Source of the DNA: Ardenticatenaceae bacterium | Lineage (GTDB): Bacteria > Chloroflexota > Anaerolineae > Promineifilales > Promineifilaceae | DNA: 64,000 nucleotides | Assembly: GCA_020634455.1 (NCBI GenBank) | Contig: JACKBQ010000001.1 | Coordinates: 2,852,001-2,916,000, forward strand | Direction of reading: 5' to 3' | Position numbers and translations under genes: made by a program | Notes under the pieces: generated by a model | Seen by the model: the letters and a program-made list of their open reading frames with translations, nothing else | Databases searched by the model: none | What the model was told of the DNA's origin: nothing | In this document: positions 44,842 through 54,373 of the stretch, piece by piece | How the letters are laid out: each line of letters opens with the position of its first letter | Numbering within the stretch: position 1 is the first letter of the stretch

Positions 44842-46407
44842 TTACCGAGGCGGTAAATTGATGATTTGGCCCGGGTAAATCAAATTCTGGTTTTCGATTT
44901 GCGGGTTTACGCCGATGAGATTGGTGTAGGGAATGCCCAGCCGGTTGGCAATTTTGGTAAGCCATTCGCAGCGGGCCACAATGTAAGTGTCGCCCTGGTC
45001 AATGCCTGGCTCTGCATCGGCGCAGAAGTCGGTGGGCAAAGATGCTGCTTCATCGGTTGAACTGCTTGCGATTGTGTCGGCAGTTTCGGCCAGGGAGAAG
45101 GCAATCGGTTCGGTTTCTACGGCCGTTCCAGCACCATCCACCGTGCGCAAAGCCAGCTCGTAATCGCCAGCGGGCAGGGTGGTGGGGAATTCCCAGGCGC
45201 CATCGTCGGCTACAACGGCCGTACCCACTACCTCGCCATTGACCACAATTTCTAGCTCCGCACCGGGGGTGCCGGTACCGGTAAGCGTCACGTCGCCGCC
45301 CGTTAAATCGGCGGCGGGTAGGTCAAAAGTGGGCAGGGTAAATAGCTCCGGCACGGCGTCAGCGACGGTTGTGCTGCGACTTTCGGATTCAGCCAGGAGG
45401 TTGCCGTTGGCGTCTAACATGCGCAGGCTAAAGTCGTAGTCGCCTGCGTCCAGGTTTGTGGGGATGGTCCAGGTGCCGTCGGGGGAAATAACGGCCGTAC
45501 CAATCACCTCGCCATTGGCCACCAGCTCAACGGTGCTGCCAGGCGTGCCCACGCCGCCAATTTCCACGTCGCCCGCCGCAAAGTCGAGGCTGGGCAGGTC
45601 AAAATCCGGCAGAATTAGTTCACCCAAAGTCAGCCCAAACCCCTCTGATTCGCCAGCCACATTGCCGTTGGCATCTATAGCCTGCACGTGCAGTCCATGA
45701 AGGCCCGCCGCCAGCTCTGTGTCGAATGACCAAGTGCCATCTTCACCAACGGGAGCCGTGCCTACCAGCTCATCGTCTATGACAATGCCCACTTCGCTGC
45801 CGGGGGTGGCTGTGCCGCCTAAGCGGATTGGCCCAGCCAGCAGATCGCCTTCTGGCAGTTCCAGCGTGGGGATGTCTAGCGCGACCAGAAATGTTGGCAG
45901 GTCTGCGGTTTGGGCTACGCTGCCGTCGGCATCCAGGGCTTCCAGCGTGACGGTGCGGGAACCGGCTTGCAAATCAAGGTCGAAAGCCCAACGGCCGTCA
46001 TCACCAACTTCTGTGGTGCCCACTTCTGCGCCATCCAGAATGAGGCGCACGGTGGAGCCGGGGGTGCCGCTGCCGCTGAGGTTGACAGTGCCAGGTTCTA
46101 GTCCGTCGCTTAGGGCGGGGGATTCCAGCGTGGGGGCTTCAATTTCAGGGGCTACTGTTTCAGCGGCTTCGATTTCGGCCGTTTCTTCGGCCATTGGCTC
46201 GTCTGTAGCAGAATTGGTAGCTGCATCTGCGGGGGCTTCGGTTGGTTCGGTGGCAACGGCCGTATCATCCCCCATCTCATCTGGTCCTTGCACAAACGCC
46301 GGGGGCGACAGCCAAAACCAGAGCAGCAGCAGGATGAGAATGATCAAAACAATCAGTTTGAAAATATCGAAGCGTCTCACTTCGCTTTTTTCTCGGTGGT
46401 GAATCAT
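44842..46407 (-). CDS. Membrane-anchored Ig-repeat protein with C-terminal LysM domain
   Basis: 521 residues. Residues ~15-36 form a signal anchor (IFKLIVLIILILLLLWFWL), then an acidic Thr/Glu/Ala-rich spacer. Four Ig-like repeats of ~85 residues follow, each with GTPGS or GTATPGS, then VGxDGxWxF and LxAGxxxxxL. The last ~45 residues are a LysM peptidoglycan-binding motif (YIVARCEWLTKIANRLGIPY, then INPQIENQNLIYPGQIINL-like). The gene is monocistronic with a GGAAAAAAG site. It is likely to link membrane and cell wall. GC is high in the repeats. Confidence 0.88.
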   Translation of the reverse strand: MIHHREKSEVRRFDIFKLIVLIILILLLLWFWLSPPAFVQGPDEMGDDTAVATEPTEAPADAATNSATDEPMAEETAEIEAAETVAPEIEAPTLESPALSDGLEPGTVNLSGSGTPGSTVRLILDGAEVGTTEVGDDGRWAFDLDLQAGSRTVTLEALDADGSVAQTADLPTFLVALDIPTLELPEGDLLAGPIRLGGTATPGSEVGIVIDDELVGTAPVGEDGTWSFDTELAAGLHGLHVQAIDANGNVAGESEGFGLTLGELILPDFDLPSLDFAAGDVEIGGVGTPGSTVELVANGEVIGTAVISPDGTWTIPTNLDAGDYDFSLRMLDANGNLLAESESRSTTVADAVPELFTLPTFDLPAADLTGGDVTLTGTGTPGAELEIVVNGEVVGTAVVADDGAWEFPTTLPAGDYELALRTVDGAGTAVETEPIAFSLAETADTIASSSTDEAASLPTDFCADAEPGIDQGDTYIVARCEWLTKIANRLGIPYTNLIGVNPQIENQNLIYPGQIINLPPR

Positions 46408-46502
46408 CTTTTTTCCTTTTGTAAACGTTTAGACAACAGGTAATTGAGTAATTGGGTAAATATTGAATTGCCAATTACTGATTCCTCAGTCTCAAACGCT
46501 CA

Positions 46503-46958
46503 CTAGCTGTTCTTCGCCTGTTCGGCAAATTGCCGGGCTTCGTCAATCCATTGCTCCGGTTCGATAGCTTGCCACTCTTCAGGCTTGATGATTTCGCGGG
46601 CGCGTTCGGGGGAGATTTCAGCCAGTTGGGCAAACGTGTACACGCCTGCTTCGTTGAAGCGCCGGGTAAACACATCGCCAATGCCGTGAATTTTTTGCAA
46701 TCGGTCTGGGATCATGATGACTTCTTTGACCGTTTCTTTCACAACGACTTCTGGCTCTTTGTTCAGCGCCGCTTGCAGCCGTGCCGTCAGGGAATCTTTT
46801 TCGCTTTCCAGCGCGGCCAGCTTGTTTTGCAGGTCTAAATCCACTGTGCGGGTGGGGGCTGCCTCTTCTTTTTCTCGCCGCCAAAAGAGCCAATCAATCA
46901 CCCATTCACCAACCCAGCCAATGGCAATGCCCAGGATTACGGCCGTCCAAGTACTCAT
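46503..46958 (-). CDS. Membrane-anchored helix-hairpin-helix protein
   Basis: 151 residues, GGAGAG before the ATG. An N-terminal membrane helix (AVILGIAIGWVGEWVIDWLF) is followed by a coiled coil at ~35-80. The C-terminal HhH domain (LQKIHGIGDVFTRRFNEAGV ... ISPERAREIIKPEEW) is usually annotated as a predicted 5' DNA nuclease of flap-endonuclease-1 HhH type. Only the HhH is visible, not a nuclease site. DNA binding near the membrane is a reasonable inference. Confidence 0.85.
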   Translation of the reverse strand: MSTWTAVILGIAIGWVGEWVIDWLFWRREKEEAAPTRTVDLDLQNKLAALESEKDSLTARLQAALNKEPEVVVKETVKEVIMIPDRLQKIHGIGDVFTRRFNEAGVYTFAQLAEISPERAREIIKPEEWQAIEPEQWIDEARQFAEQAKNS

Positions 46959-47371
46959 AACAACTCTCTCCTATTTCAAATTAAGAACAATAAGGTAACT
47001 ATTTATGTCAAATCAAGATTGGCTAACCTTGATTTGGCCAGACAGGTGTTGCTGTCTTGCTAATCAGACACACGGGTAGGACTTTGGTCACATATGGCTT
47101 TTGTTTTGTGACGTGTGGACAATGGTGGGGTCAATGTTGTTGCAGAATTTTACCAACACAGTACTGGAATAAAACACAAAAAGAGCATAAAGTAATTGCG
47201 AGACGCCGGAAACGGTCGTTGCTAATTTCTATCTGGCTGGCACAGGGGCATTCATGATCGGCAAAAAATGGCACAATCGAATAGAATACCGATGTTTGCA
47301 GCCTGGGTTGGCAGGCGTCTGGGTTGCTGTATGCGCTAATAGGGTTTGCTTTGAGGGGTATTGTTTTAGGC
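46959..47371. other. Divergent intergenic region, 413 bases
   Basis: Contains two hairpins: CAAATCAAG/CTTGATTTG (47009-47017 with 47028-47036) and AGACAG/CTGTCT (near 47040-47058). It must hold promoters for the HhH gene and the sigma operon. No gene was seen; an open frame near 47057-47257 looks spurious. Confidence 0.4.
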
Positions 47372-47956
47372 ATGGGACATCGGGCTTTAGCGGAATTGTC
47401 CGACGCAGCATTGATCGAAGTTTGTATAGAACGCGGCACCAAAGACGATCGGCCGTTTCAGGAACTGTTTCGGCGGTATCAATCGGTGGTGTGGCGGGTT
47501 TGTTACAGCTACATGCGCAACCGGGAAGATGCCGAAGATTTAACGCAGGAAGTATTTTTCAAAGTTTATCGCAGCTTGCACCAGTTTGAGGGGCGCTCGT
47601 CGTTTAAGACGTGGCTTTATCGGGTGGCGATCAATACCTGCCAAAACGAAATTCGGCGGCGGGGTCGGCGACCCAAGGAAGCGGAAACAGAGATGGAGAC
47701 CATTGCGGAAATTATGCCGTCTGGCCAGCCATTGGAAAAAACGTACCAGGAGCAATACCAGCGAGAGCTTTTAGCGGAAGCCTTGGCCTGTTTAGACCCC
47801 GGTGTTAGCGAAATTTTGTACATGAAGGATATGGAAGAACGGCCGTACAACGAGATTGCCGATATGCTAGACATTGGCGTTAGCGCCGCCAAGATGCGGG
47901 TGCAGCGGGCGCGTTTGGCTTTGCAAGTGCAATATCGAATGCTGGCAGGTGAATGA
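47372..47956 (+). CDS. ECF-type RNA polymerase sigma factor
   Basis: 194 residues from the ATG at 47372; a longer TTG frame begins at 47324. Region 2 shows FRRYQSVVWRVCYSYMRN and DAEDLTQEVFFKVYRSL. Region 4 shows ALACLDPGVSEILYM and YNEIADMLDIGVSAAKMRVQ. Its stop overlaps the start of a small anti-sigma-like gene (ATGA), which in turn overlaps an MscS channel gene. The operon implies a response to an envelope or osmotic signal. The target promoters are unknown. Confidence 0.92.
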   Translation: MGHRALAELSDAALIEVCIERGTKDDRPFQELFRRYQSVVWRVCYSYMRNREDAEDLTQEVFFKVYRSLHQFEGRSSFKTWLYRVAINTCQNEIRRRGRRPKEAETEMETIAEIMPSGQPLEKTYQEQYQRELLAEALACLDPGVSEILYMKDMEERPYNEIADMLDIGVSAAKMRVQRARLALQVQYRMLAGE

Positions 47957-48333
47957 AGATGATCAACAACCCCCAACCACTCACAAAAGAGCTGCTGCGC
48001 CGCTTTGTAGCCGGTGAGCTGGAAGATGCTGAAAATGAGACCATCATGGCTCAGTTAGCCGAGGATGAAGCCAGCCTGGAACTGGTAGATGCGCTGTGGG
48101 AAGAGCAGCCATCCCGAACGGCCGTTGCCGAACTGCCAGACCTGGAGCCAGAGCGTGCCCGCCGGGTGCGTCGCCGCCTCATCCACCAAATTCACCGAGC
48201 TGACCTGGCAATGAACGTGGTTAAGATGGGCACACAAGGGTTTGGCAGCGTCGCCGCGAGTTTATTACGGCCGTTGCTAGACATGCCCAACCGCGAACGC
48301 CGCCACCGAAGGAGACGCAAAGGAAATGATTGA
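47953..48333 (+). CDS. Probable anti-sigma factor, soluble
   Basis: 126 residues, ATG overlapping the sigma stop by 4 bases. The N-terminal LTKELLRRFVAGELEDAENE is the anti-sigma helical start. No HxxxCxxC zinc motif and no membrane helix are seen, and the C-terminus is strongly basic (RERRHRRRRKG). Assignment rests on position and start motif. Confidence 0.65.
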   Translation: MKMINNPQPLTKELLRRFVAGELEDAENETIMAQLAEDEASLELVDALWEEQPSRTAVAELPDLEPERARRVRRRLIHQIHRADLAMNVVKMGTQGFGSVAASLLRPLLDMPNRERRHRRRRKGND

Positions 48334-49177
48334 TTTCGAGATTATTCAAAATGCCTTCACCAATTTGGTAACCAACGCCATTGATTACATGCCCCGCTTG
48401 GTGACCGCGCTCATCATTTTGTTCGCAGGCTGGCTGTTGGCTAAGGGCATCTCCAGTTTGGTGCAGCGCCTGGGTGAAAAACTGCACCTGGAAGATTTAT
48501 TGGAGCGCACCGGCATTAAAGCTGGTTTGGAAAAAGCCCAAATTAACCGCACGGGCACTCAGCTGCTGGGCACGCTGCTCTACTGGATTATCTTCCTCAA
48601 CTTTATTTTGATTGCGTTGGAAAGCCTGGGCTTGAATGCGGCCGTGGAGCCGCTGCGCAACCTCATCGCCTTCCTGCCCCGGCTGCTGGCGGCGCTGGCT
48701 ACCCTGACGGCAGGCGTACTGCTGGCTCAATTCCTGGGCAAAGCGGCGCAAGCGGCCATGAGCGGCATGGGCGTTGATTTTCATCAAGAAGTTGGCCAGG
48801 GCGTCAACGTGCTGCTTATTATCATGATTGTGATTGTGGTGTTGGAGCAGCTGGGCATAAACGCCAGCATCATGACCAACATTTTTACGAATGTCATCAC
48901 GATCATCGTGGCGGGGCTGGCGCTGGCCTTTGGCCTGGGTGGTCGGGATGTGGCGCGTGGGGTGCTGGCTGGCTACTACGCCCGCGAGCAGTTTGAGATG
49001 GGGGATCGGGTGGTCATCAACGGGGAAGAAGGCATCTTAGAAGCGATTGGCACGCTGAACGCCGAAATCCGCGTGGGCAACGAGCGTTTGGTGGTGCCCA
49101 ATACGGCGTTGACGGAAACGGCCGTAAAAGTGAAAGATTCCGACTGGGACCAGCCGATTCTTGAGCTAGACGAGTAA
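48326..49177 (+). CDS. Small-conductance mechanosensitive channel (MscS-like)
   Basis: 283 residues. Five membrane segments or so: ~25-45, 75-95, 110-135, 155-175 and a pore helix near 190 (FGLGGRDVARGVLAGYYA). A short beta domain follows (FEMGDRVVINGEEGILEAI, VVPNTALTE). It opens under membrane tension and releases solutes. The first 8 bases overlap the anti-sigma gene (AAAGG site inside it), so the three genes are translationally linked. Confidence 0.9.
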   Translation: MIDFEIIQNAFTNLVTNAIDYMPRLVTALIILFAGWLLAKGISSLVQRLGEKLHLEDLLERTGIKAGLEKAQINRTGTQLLGTLLYWIIFLNFILIALESLGLNAAVEPLRNLIAFLPRLLAALATLTAGVLLAQFLGKAAQAAMSGMGVDFHQEVGQGVNVLLIIMIVIVVLEQLGINASIMTNIFTNVITIIVAGLALAFGLGGRDVARGVLAGYYAREQFEMGDRVVINGEEGILEAIGTLNAEIRVGNERLVVPNTALTETAVKVKDSDWDQPILELDE

Positions 49178-49185
49178 TGTGAAGA

Positions 49186-49244
49186 GGTGAACGGGTGAAA
49201 AGGTGAAGGGGTGATTTTTGCTTTTTCACCCCTTCACCCGTTCA
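49186..49244. repeat. GAACGGGTGAAAAGGTGAAGGGGTGA fold-back repeat
   Basis: The left arm pairs with TCACCCCTTCACCCGTTC across a T-rich loop. It separates the convergent MscS and M1-peptidase genes and may stop transcription. Confidence 0.55.
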
Positions 49245-50777
49245 TTATTCGAGCCATTCCGCAAAAAACGCCTCCAACGATTCCCCATACACCGCTTCCA
49301 TTACCTCGCGGAACTGATCATCGCTGGCGGTGCCGCCGCCGTAGGTAGCAAAATAGCTCTGCAAGCCACTAAAAAATGCCTCGTCCCCCATCTTTTGCCG
49401 CAACTCATGCACAAACACCGCCCCGCCAAAGTAAACCTTAAAGCTAAACAGCTGGGCCGCAGGTGGATTGCCTAGCGGAAACTCGTCCCCATTCTCTTCC
49501 ACGGCCGATCTGAACGATTCAATGATTAGCTGCAAATCTTCGGGGTCGTCTTGTGTCTCCCACATGAGCTGCACGTAGGTGGCAAACCCTTCGTTGCGCC
49601 ACATTTGCTGCCAGGAATCCAGGCTTACCCAATTGCCAAACCACATGTGGGCCAGCTCGTGCATGACCGTGCGTTGGCCAATCATGTTGTTAGCCAGCAG
49701 CACCATCGTTTGCGTTTCCAGCGACACGCTGGTGACGTCAGCGGTGACAAAGCCAAACGCTTCAAAGGGGTAGGGGCCGAAGCGGTCGCTCATCCAATCA
49801 ATTGCTTCGCCCACATCGGCAGTAGCGCTGGCAAATTCGGTTCCGGCTTCCTGGGTAACGTAATCTCGCAGCAGCACGCCGTCTGGCGACCGGGATTCGA
49901 CCCGGTCAAATTTGCCAACCACCACGGTGGACAGGTAGGAGGCCATTGGGTAATTATGCTGCCAGATGAAGGTGCTGCTGGTTTCGCTATCAATTTGTTG
50001 GATGAGACGGCCGTTTGCCACGGCCGTAAATCCCTGTGGCACCGTAATTTCAAAACGATAGGTCGCCTTGTCGCGGGGGTGATCGTTGTTGGGGAACCAG
50101 TAACGCGAGCCGTCGGGTTCTGACAGCACGTAGATGCTCTGCCCATCCACAAAGCTCATGCCCACCGATGAGGCAAACCCCACGTAGCGAGACGGCCGTT
50201 CCACCGGATTTCCTGCGTACGTGATACGCAGGACAAAATTTTGTCTCGCACTCAAGGCAATGGGTGGCTCAATGACCAGCTTGTCCCCCAGCCGTGAAAA
50301 AGCAGCGGGCTGGCTGTCCCACAGCAGTTCGGCAATCTCAAAACCCACAAAATCCAGCGAAAGCAGTTCCAACGCCGGGTCGGTGATGAAGCCGCTGATC
50401 TGTGCCGTCGCCTCAATATTTTCTACTGCCGGGTCTAGCGCCAGGGTCAGTTGGTAATGGGTGACATCGTAGCCCAAATTGCCCAACTCTGGCGCGTACG
50501 GATCGCCAATGGAGAGGCTTTCGGAGGGCAAGGCGGCGGTGGGTTGGGGGATTGTGGTGGGTGATTTTGTGGGAACGGCCGTTGGCTCCAAAAACAGCGT
50601 TGGCGTAGCGGCGATCGTAGCGATTGGCTCACTTTGAATCGGCGTCGGCGTGACGACACCAACTTCGCTACACCCAACCAACACCAATCCCAAAAGCAAA
50701 AAAATCTGCGAAATCTGCGAAATCTGTGGATTAATTTTCTTAAACTTCGCTTGGAGTGCTTGCATTTTCATCTTCAT
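49245..50777 (-). CDS. M1-family metallopeptidase lipoprotein
   Basis: 510 residues from the ATG at 50777 (GGGGA upstream). A lipobox VLVGC near residue 38 follows a signal peptide whose first part (INPQISQISQIF) is coded by a dispersed repeat. The zinc site is complete: HELAHMWFGNWV with the third ligand Glu in MWRNEGFATYVQLMW. No classical GAMEN loop is seen in that form. The enzyme is expected to cut N-terminal residues outside the cytoplasmic membrane. The C-terminal helical domain is short compared with PepN. Confidence 0.9.
   Translation of the reverse strand: MKMKMQALQAKFKKINPQISQISQIFLLLGLVLVGCSEVGVVTPTPIQSEPIATIAATPTLFLEPTAVPTKSPTTIPQPTAALPSESLSIGDPYAPELGNLGYDVTHYQLTLALDPAVENIEATAQISGFITDPALELLSLDFVGFEIAELLWDSQPAAFSRLGDKLVIEPPIALSARQNFVLRITYAGNPVERPSRYVGFASSVGMSFVDGQSIYVLSEPDGSRYWFPNNDHPRDKATYRFEITVPQGFTAVANGRLIQQIDSETSSTFIWQHNYPMASYLSTVVVGKFDRVESRSPDGVLLRDYVTQEAGTEFASATADVGEAIDWMSDRFGPYPFEAFGFVTADVTSVSLETQTMVLLANNMIGQRTVMHELAHMWFGNWVSLDSWQQMWRNEGFATYVQLMWETQDDPEDLQLIIESFRSAVEENGDEFPLGNPPAAQLFSFKVYFGGAVFVHELRQKMGDEAFFSGLQSYFATYGGGTASDDQFREVMEAVYGESLEAFFAEWLE
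50697..50740. repeat. ATCTGCGAAATCTGTGG repeat inside the M1 peptidase signal peptide
   Basis: AAATCTGCGAAATCTGCG followed by AAATCTGTGG matches the intergenic copies at 56150-56185 and 61545-61575. Here it is translated as QISQISQI in the signal region. Confidence 0.65.
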
Positions 50778-50927
50778 TTCCCCATACTGTGCTGGCAGTG
50801 GCCAAAAGTCAATGAGCCACACCGAAATGCCCATCAAAAATTAACGATCCAACCAAGTAATCGGCCGAAAATTAGCTTGCCATCTTCCAAATTCTTCTGG
50901 CCGATTACATAATTCAGGAGCAATCTT

Positions 50928-52151
50928 TTGACCGAAAAACCGCGCCTGCGCCAGCTTGATTTTCAACCAGTGTATCACCAGGGTGAGCAAATGTGGTATC
51001 TGCGCGACCCGTTGGAACTGTCCAGCGAACAGTTGGTGATGCCCCCCGCGCTGGCGCAAATGCTGATTTTTCTAGATGGCAGCCGCACCCCACAGCAAAT
51101 CCACGCCGCTTTTTGCCGCCACATCGGCCAATCGCTCGATTTTGCCATTACGGAACAAGCGCTGGCCCAGTTAGACACCGCCTGCCTGCTGGATAATGAG
51201 AACGCCCGACTTGCACTTGAAGCCCAAAAAGAAGCGTTTCGCAGCCAGCCGCACCGCCCACCGGCTCTGGCCGATCTCAGCTACCCGGCCAACCCGCGCC
51301 GCCTCACCGCCTTGCTGGACGATTACGGTAAAGAGGACAATCTGAACGGTTGGCAACCGTGGCGGGGGCGGGCGATTATCTCACCCCACATTGATTATCC
51401 ACGCGGCGGCAAGGTGTATTCGAAGGTGTGGCAGCGGGCGAAAACGGCCGTTCTCGAAGCCGATCTCGTCATTATTTTAGGCACCGACCACAACGGCGGG
51501 CTGGGCACGTTTACGCTGACCCGCCAGCCGTACGCCACCCCCTACGGCGTCCTGCCCACGGACACAGAACTGGTGGATGAACTGGCCGCCGCCATCGGCG
51601 AAGATGCCGCCTTTGCCGAGGAGCTGCACCATCGCAAAGAACATTCAATTGAGCTTTCGGCCGTCTGGCTGCACTACCTTTACCGGCAAGCGGGCATCGA
51701 TCCCAAACCGATGGTGCCGATTTTGTGCGGTTCGTTTCACCATTTTGTGATGAATGGCCACCACCCCGCGCAGGATGATTTGTTGGGAACGGCCGTTGCC
51801 ACCCTGCAACGCGCCACCGCCAACAAAAAAGCCCTAATCGTCGCCTCGGTGGATTTTGCCCACGTTGGCCCCGCCTTTGGCGACGACTACAACATGGACG
51901 ACACGCGCCGCGCCGCCCTGCGCCAGACCGATCACAATCTGGTCCAGGCTATCATTCGCGGCGACGACGCCAGCTTTTACGACCAGATTGCCGCCGTGGA
52001 AGACCGCAACAAAGTGTGCGGCTTCTCCTCCATTTACCTGCTGCTGCGCTACCTGCAAGGCACCGAAGGCGTCCAGGTCGCCTACGACCACTGCCGCGCC
52101 GACGATGAGAATCACTCCCTCGTTTCCATCGCGGGCATTTTGCTAGAGTAA
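50928..52151 (+). CDS. amrB: MEMO family protein (AmmeMemoRadiSam system protein B)
   Basis: 407 residues, TTG start at 50928 with AGGAG. Residues ~1-120 are a family-specific N-terminal extension with a DUF4384-free helical set. The MEMO fold follows: RAIISPHIDYPRGGKVYS, LGTDHNGGLGTFTL, RKEHSIELSAVWLHYLY, and a late ASVDFAHVGP. The fold resembles extradiol dioxygenases. Partners AmmA and the radical-SAM protein are not adjacent here. Its physiological reaction is unknown. Confidence 0.9.
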   Translation: MTEKPRLRQLDFQPVYHQGEQMWYLRDPLELSSEQLVMPPALAQMLIFLDGSRTPQQIHAAFCRHIGQSLDFAITEQALAQLDTACLLDNENARLALEAQKEAFRSQPHRPPALADLSYPANPRRLTALLDDYGKEDNLNGWQPWRGRAIISPHIDYPRGGKVYSKVWQRAKTAVLEADLVIILGTDHNGGLGTFTLTRQPYATPYGVLPTDTELVDELAAAIGEDAAFAEELHHRKEHSIELSAVWLHYLYRQAGIDPKPMVPILCGSFHHFVMNGHHPAQDDLLGTAVATLQRATANKKALIVASVDFAHVGPAFGDDYNMDDTRRAALRQTDHNLVQAIIRGDDASFYDQIAAVEDRNKVCGFSSIYLLLRYLQGTEGVQVAYDHCRADDENHSLVSIAGILLE

Positions 52152-52264
52152 TTCACAAGAAAGTCTGCAAACTTTTGCGTCTGCTCACCTTGTCTTCTTA
52201 CCCCCAATTATTCATGGTATACTTGCACGCAAATTAGGTAGTTTTAGCAAGCTTAACGCTTGCA

Positions 52265-54373
52265 ATGGCAGTATCCATGTCTCCCAATATTATTTGGCAA
52301 AGATCGCGTCATTGGGCCTCGCAAGTAACGACTGCCTCTCCTCAAATTCAAGATGGCAATCAACGCCAGCAGGCCCAAATTTTAGCCACCCTCTCCCTCA
52401 TCTTGCTGCTTTCCTCCTTCATCGTAATGCCTATTTGGGTCGTCATTACTTCCTTCTATTCAGCTGCCCAATACATTTCATTAGCAGCCCTGCTGTTGCT
52501 TGCGTTAAGTTACGGTCTGAGCCGTACGCGCTTTTATGCAGCGGGCATACCATTGCTTATATTTTCCATACCGGGTTTGCTTTTTGCCATGTTTGTCACC
52601 GGGCCAGGCAACCTGACAGAGCGGATGTTGGTTCTACAATTTCTTATAGTTGTGGTACTCATCGCCAGCCTTTTTTCTCGCAAACTCACTTTGCTCGTTT
52701 TCATTATTGGGCTGAGCGCAATTGCCGCCTTTTTCTTTGTGCCCGGCGTTCCGCTTCCATTTGCATTTACTTACCTGGTATTTTTTCTGGTCGTTTCTGC
52801 GCTGAGCTTAGCCATTGGCGAGTGGAACAATTATCAAAAACAACTGCTGTTCGAAAGTGAAGAAAAACACCGCTCTGTCATTTCTGCCATGACTGAAGGC
52901 ATTGTGATGCAAACACAGTCCGGCGTCATTGAAGCTTGCAATACGGCCGCAGAGCAAATTTTGGGTTTAACAGCCGAGCAAATGATGGGGCGCAAATCGG
53001 TAGACCCACGTTGGCGAGCGATTCACGAAGATGGTTCGCCATTTCCCGGTGAGACACATCCGGCCATGATTACGTTGCGTACCGGTCAGCCGCTGAAAAA
53101 CGTCATCATGGGTGTTCACCAACCAGACGGTCAACTGCGCTGGATATCAATTAACTCACAGCCTCTTTTGCGACCAGACATTGCGTTACCCTACGCCGTC
53201 GTCACGTCGTTTGCCGACATTACGGCTCGCAAGAAGCATGAACGCACATTAAGCGAAGCCCAACGTCGCTATTATGCTTTGTTTGAGCAAGCAAACGACG
53301 CCGTGTTTATTGTGGATTTGAACGGGCGACATCTCGAAGCGAATCATCGGGCAGCTGAATTGCTTGGCTATGATATTGATGAAATTCAAACCCTTACCTA
53401 TCGCGATCTCTCTGCGGAAATATCTCAAAGCCAAAAGATCATGCAGAAGCTGCTGGCCGGTGAACACCAGCCGGTTTACGAGCGTATTTTTCGCAAAAAA
53501 GACGGCAGTGTGATTCCAGTAGAAATTAATGTGGAATTGGTGTGCGACATGGAGGGGAATCCGCTGCATATCCAGAGCGTGGTGCGCGATATTTCTGAGC
53601 GTAAACACACGCAGCAGCGCGAACTGGAGCTGACGCTGGAAAAAGAGCGCACGCAAATGCTCACAACGTTTATCCGAAATGCGTCACATGAATTTCGCAC
53701 ACCGCTATCCATTATCGAAACCACTTCTTTTGTCATGGCTCGTTTGCAAGATGCCGAAGAGCGGTTGCAGCGGGTTGCAATTGTGCATGGTCAAATCAAA
53801 CGGTTGGCCAAATTAATTAATTCATTGTTGATTATCACCAGATTGGAAAGTGAGCCGATTCTAGACATGCAGCCAGTTAATTTAGATATGCTGTTGGAAT
53901 CCATTCATCGGCGGCTGAAAGCTCACTATGGCTCTTCTCTGATATTTCAGATTACGCCCCCAACAAAAATACCGACTGTTTTGGGGGATCCGCAGGAATT
54001 AAAAGAAGCGCTTTGGGAAATTGTGGATAATGCCTGTCGTTTTTCGCCAGATGAGGGGGTGATTACGGCCGTAACTGGCACCACCGATCAGTATGTCTGG
54101 TTGGATATTCATGACTCAGGGCCAGGCATACTGGCCGAAGATATGCCTCACATTTTCGAAACATTTTGGCGGAAAGATGAAGCACACTCGACACCCGGTT
54201 TGGGCCTGGGATTGGCCATTGCCAAACGAATCATCCAGGTGCATGGGGGCCGGATTGAGGCAACAAGCGAGCCGGAAACCGGTACAACTTTTCGCGTTTT
54301 GCTGCCAATTATCCTGGAATCTGGCAACAAACCAGCGAGTGATAGCTTCTACAAAACATCAGCGCCCCAATGA
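52265..54373 (+). CDS. Sensor histidine kinase with two PAS domains
   Basis: 702 residues. Six or so membrane helices in residues ~40-185 (for example LSLILLLSSFIVMPIWVVI). Two PAS domains follow (~200-325, ~330-450), then the HisKA H-box ASHEFRTPLSI. The ATPase has N-box EIVDNACRFSP, G1 DSGPGI and G2 GLGLGLAIAK. It autophosphorylates on His and passes phosphate to a response regulator. Its stop overlaps the ATG of the following acetyltransferase by four bases (ATGA). No regulator lies next to it. Confidence 0.95.
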   Translation: MAVSMSPNIIWQRSRHWASQVTTASPQIQDGNQRQQAQILATLSLILLLSSFIVMPIWVVITSFYSAAQYISLAALLLLALSYGLSRTRFYAAGIPLLIFSIPGLLFAMFVTGPGNLTERMLVLQFLIVVVLIASLFSRKLTLLVFIIGLSAIAAFFFVPGVPLPFAFTYLVFFLVVSALSLAIGEWNNYQKQLLFESEEKHRSVISAMTEGIVMQTQSGVIEACNTAAEQILGLTAEQMMGRKSVDPRWRAIHEDGSPFPGETHPAMITLRTGQPLKNVIMGVHQPDGQLRWISINSQPLLRPDIALPYAVVTSFADITARKKHERTLSEAQRRYYALFEQANDAVFIVDLNGRHLEANHRAAELLGYDIDEIQTLTYRDLSAEISQSQKIMQKLLAGEHQPVYERIFRKKDGSVIPVEINVELVCDMEGNPLHIQSVVRDISERKHTQQRELELTLEKERTQMLTTFIRNASHEFRTPLSIIETTSFVMARLQDAEERLQRVAIVHGQIKRLAKLINSLLIITRLESEPILDMQPVNLDMLLESIHRRLKAHYGSSLIFQITPPTKIPTVLGDPQELKEALWEIVDNACRFSPDEGVITAVTGTTDQYVWLDIHDSGPGILAEDMPHIFETFWRKDEAHSTPGLGLGLAIAKRIIQVHGGRIEATSEPETGTTFRVLLPIILESGNKPASDSFYKTSAPQ

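Noticed and set aside
45719..46402. 227-residue Ser-rich plus-strand frame opposite the Ig/LysM gene
   Set aside because: Antisense of repetitive Ig coding sequence; composition is an artefact of the repeats.
47057..47257. 66-residue frame in the gap before the sigma factor
   Set aside because: It has no ribosome-binding site, no similarity I recognise and overlaps a hairpin.
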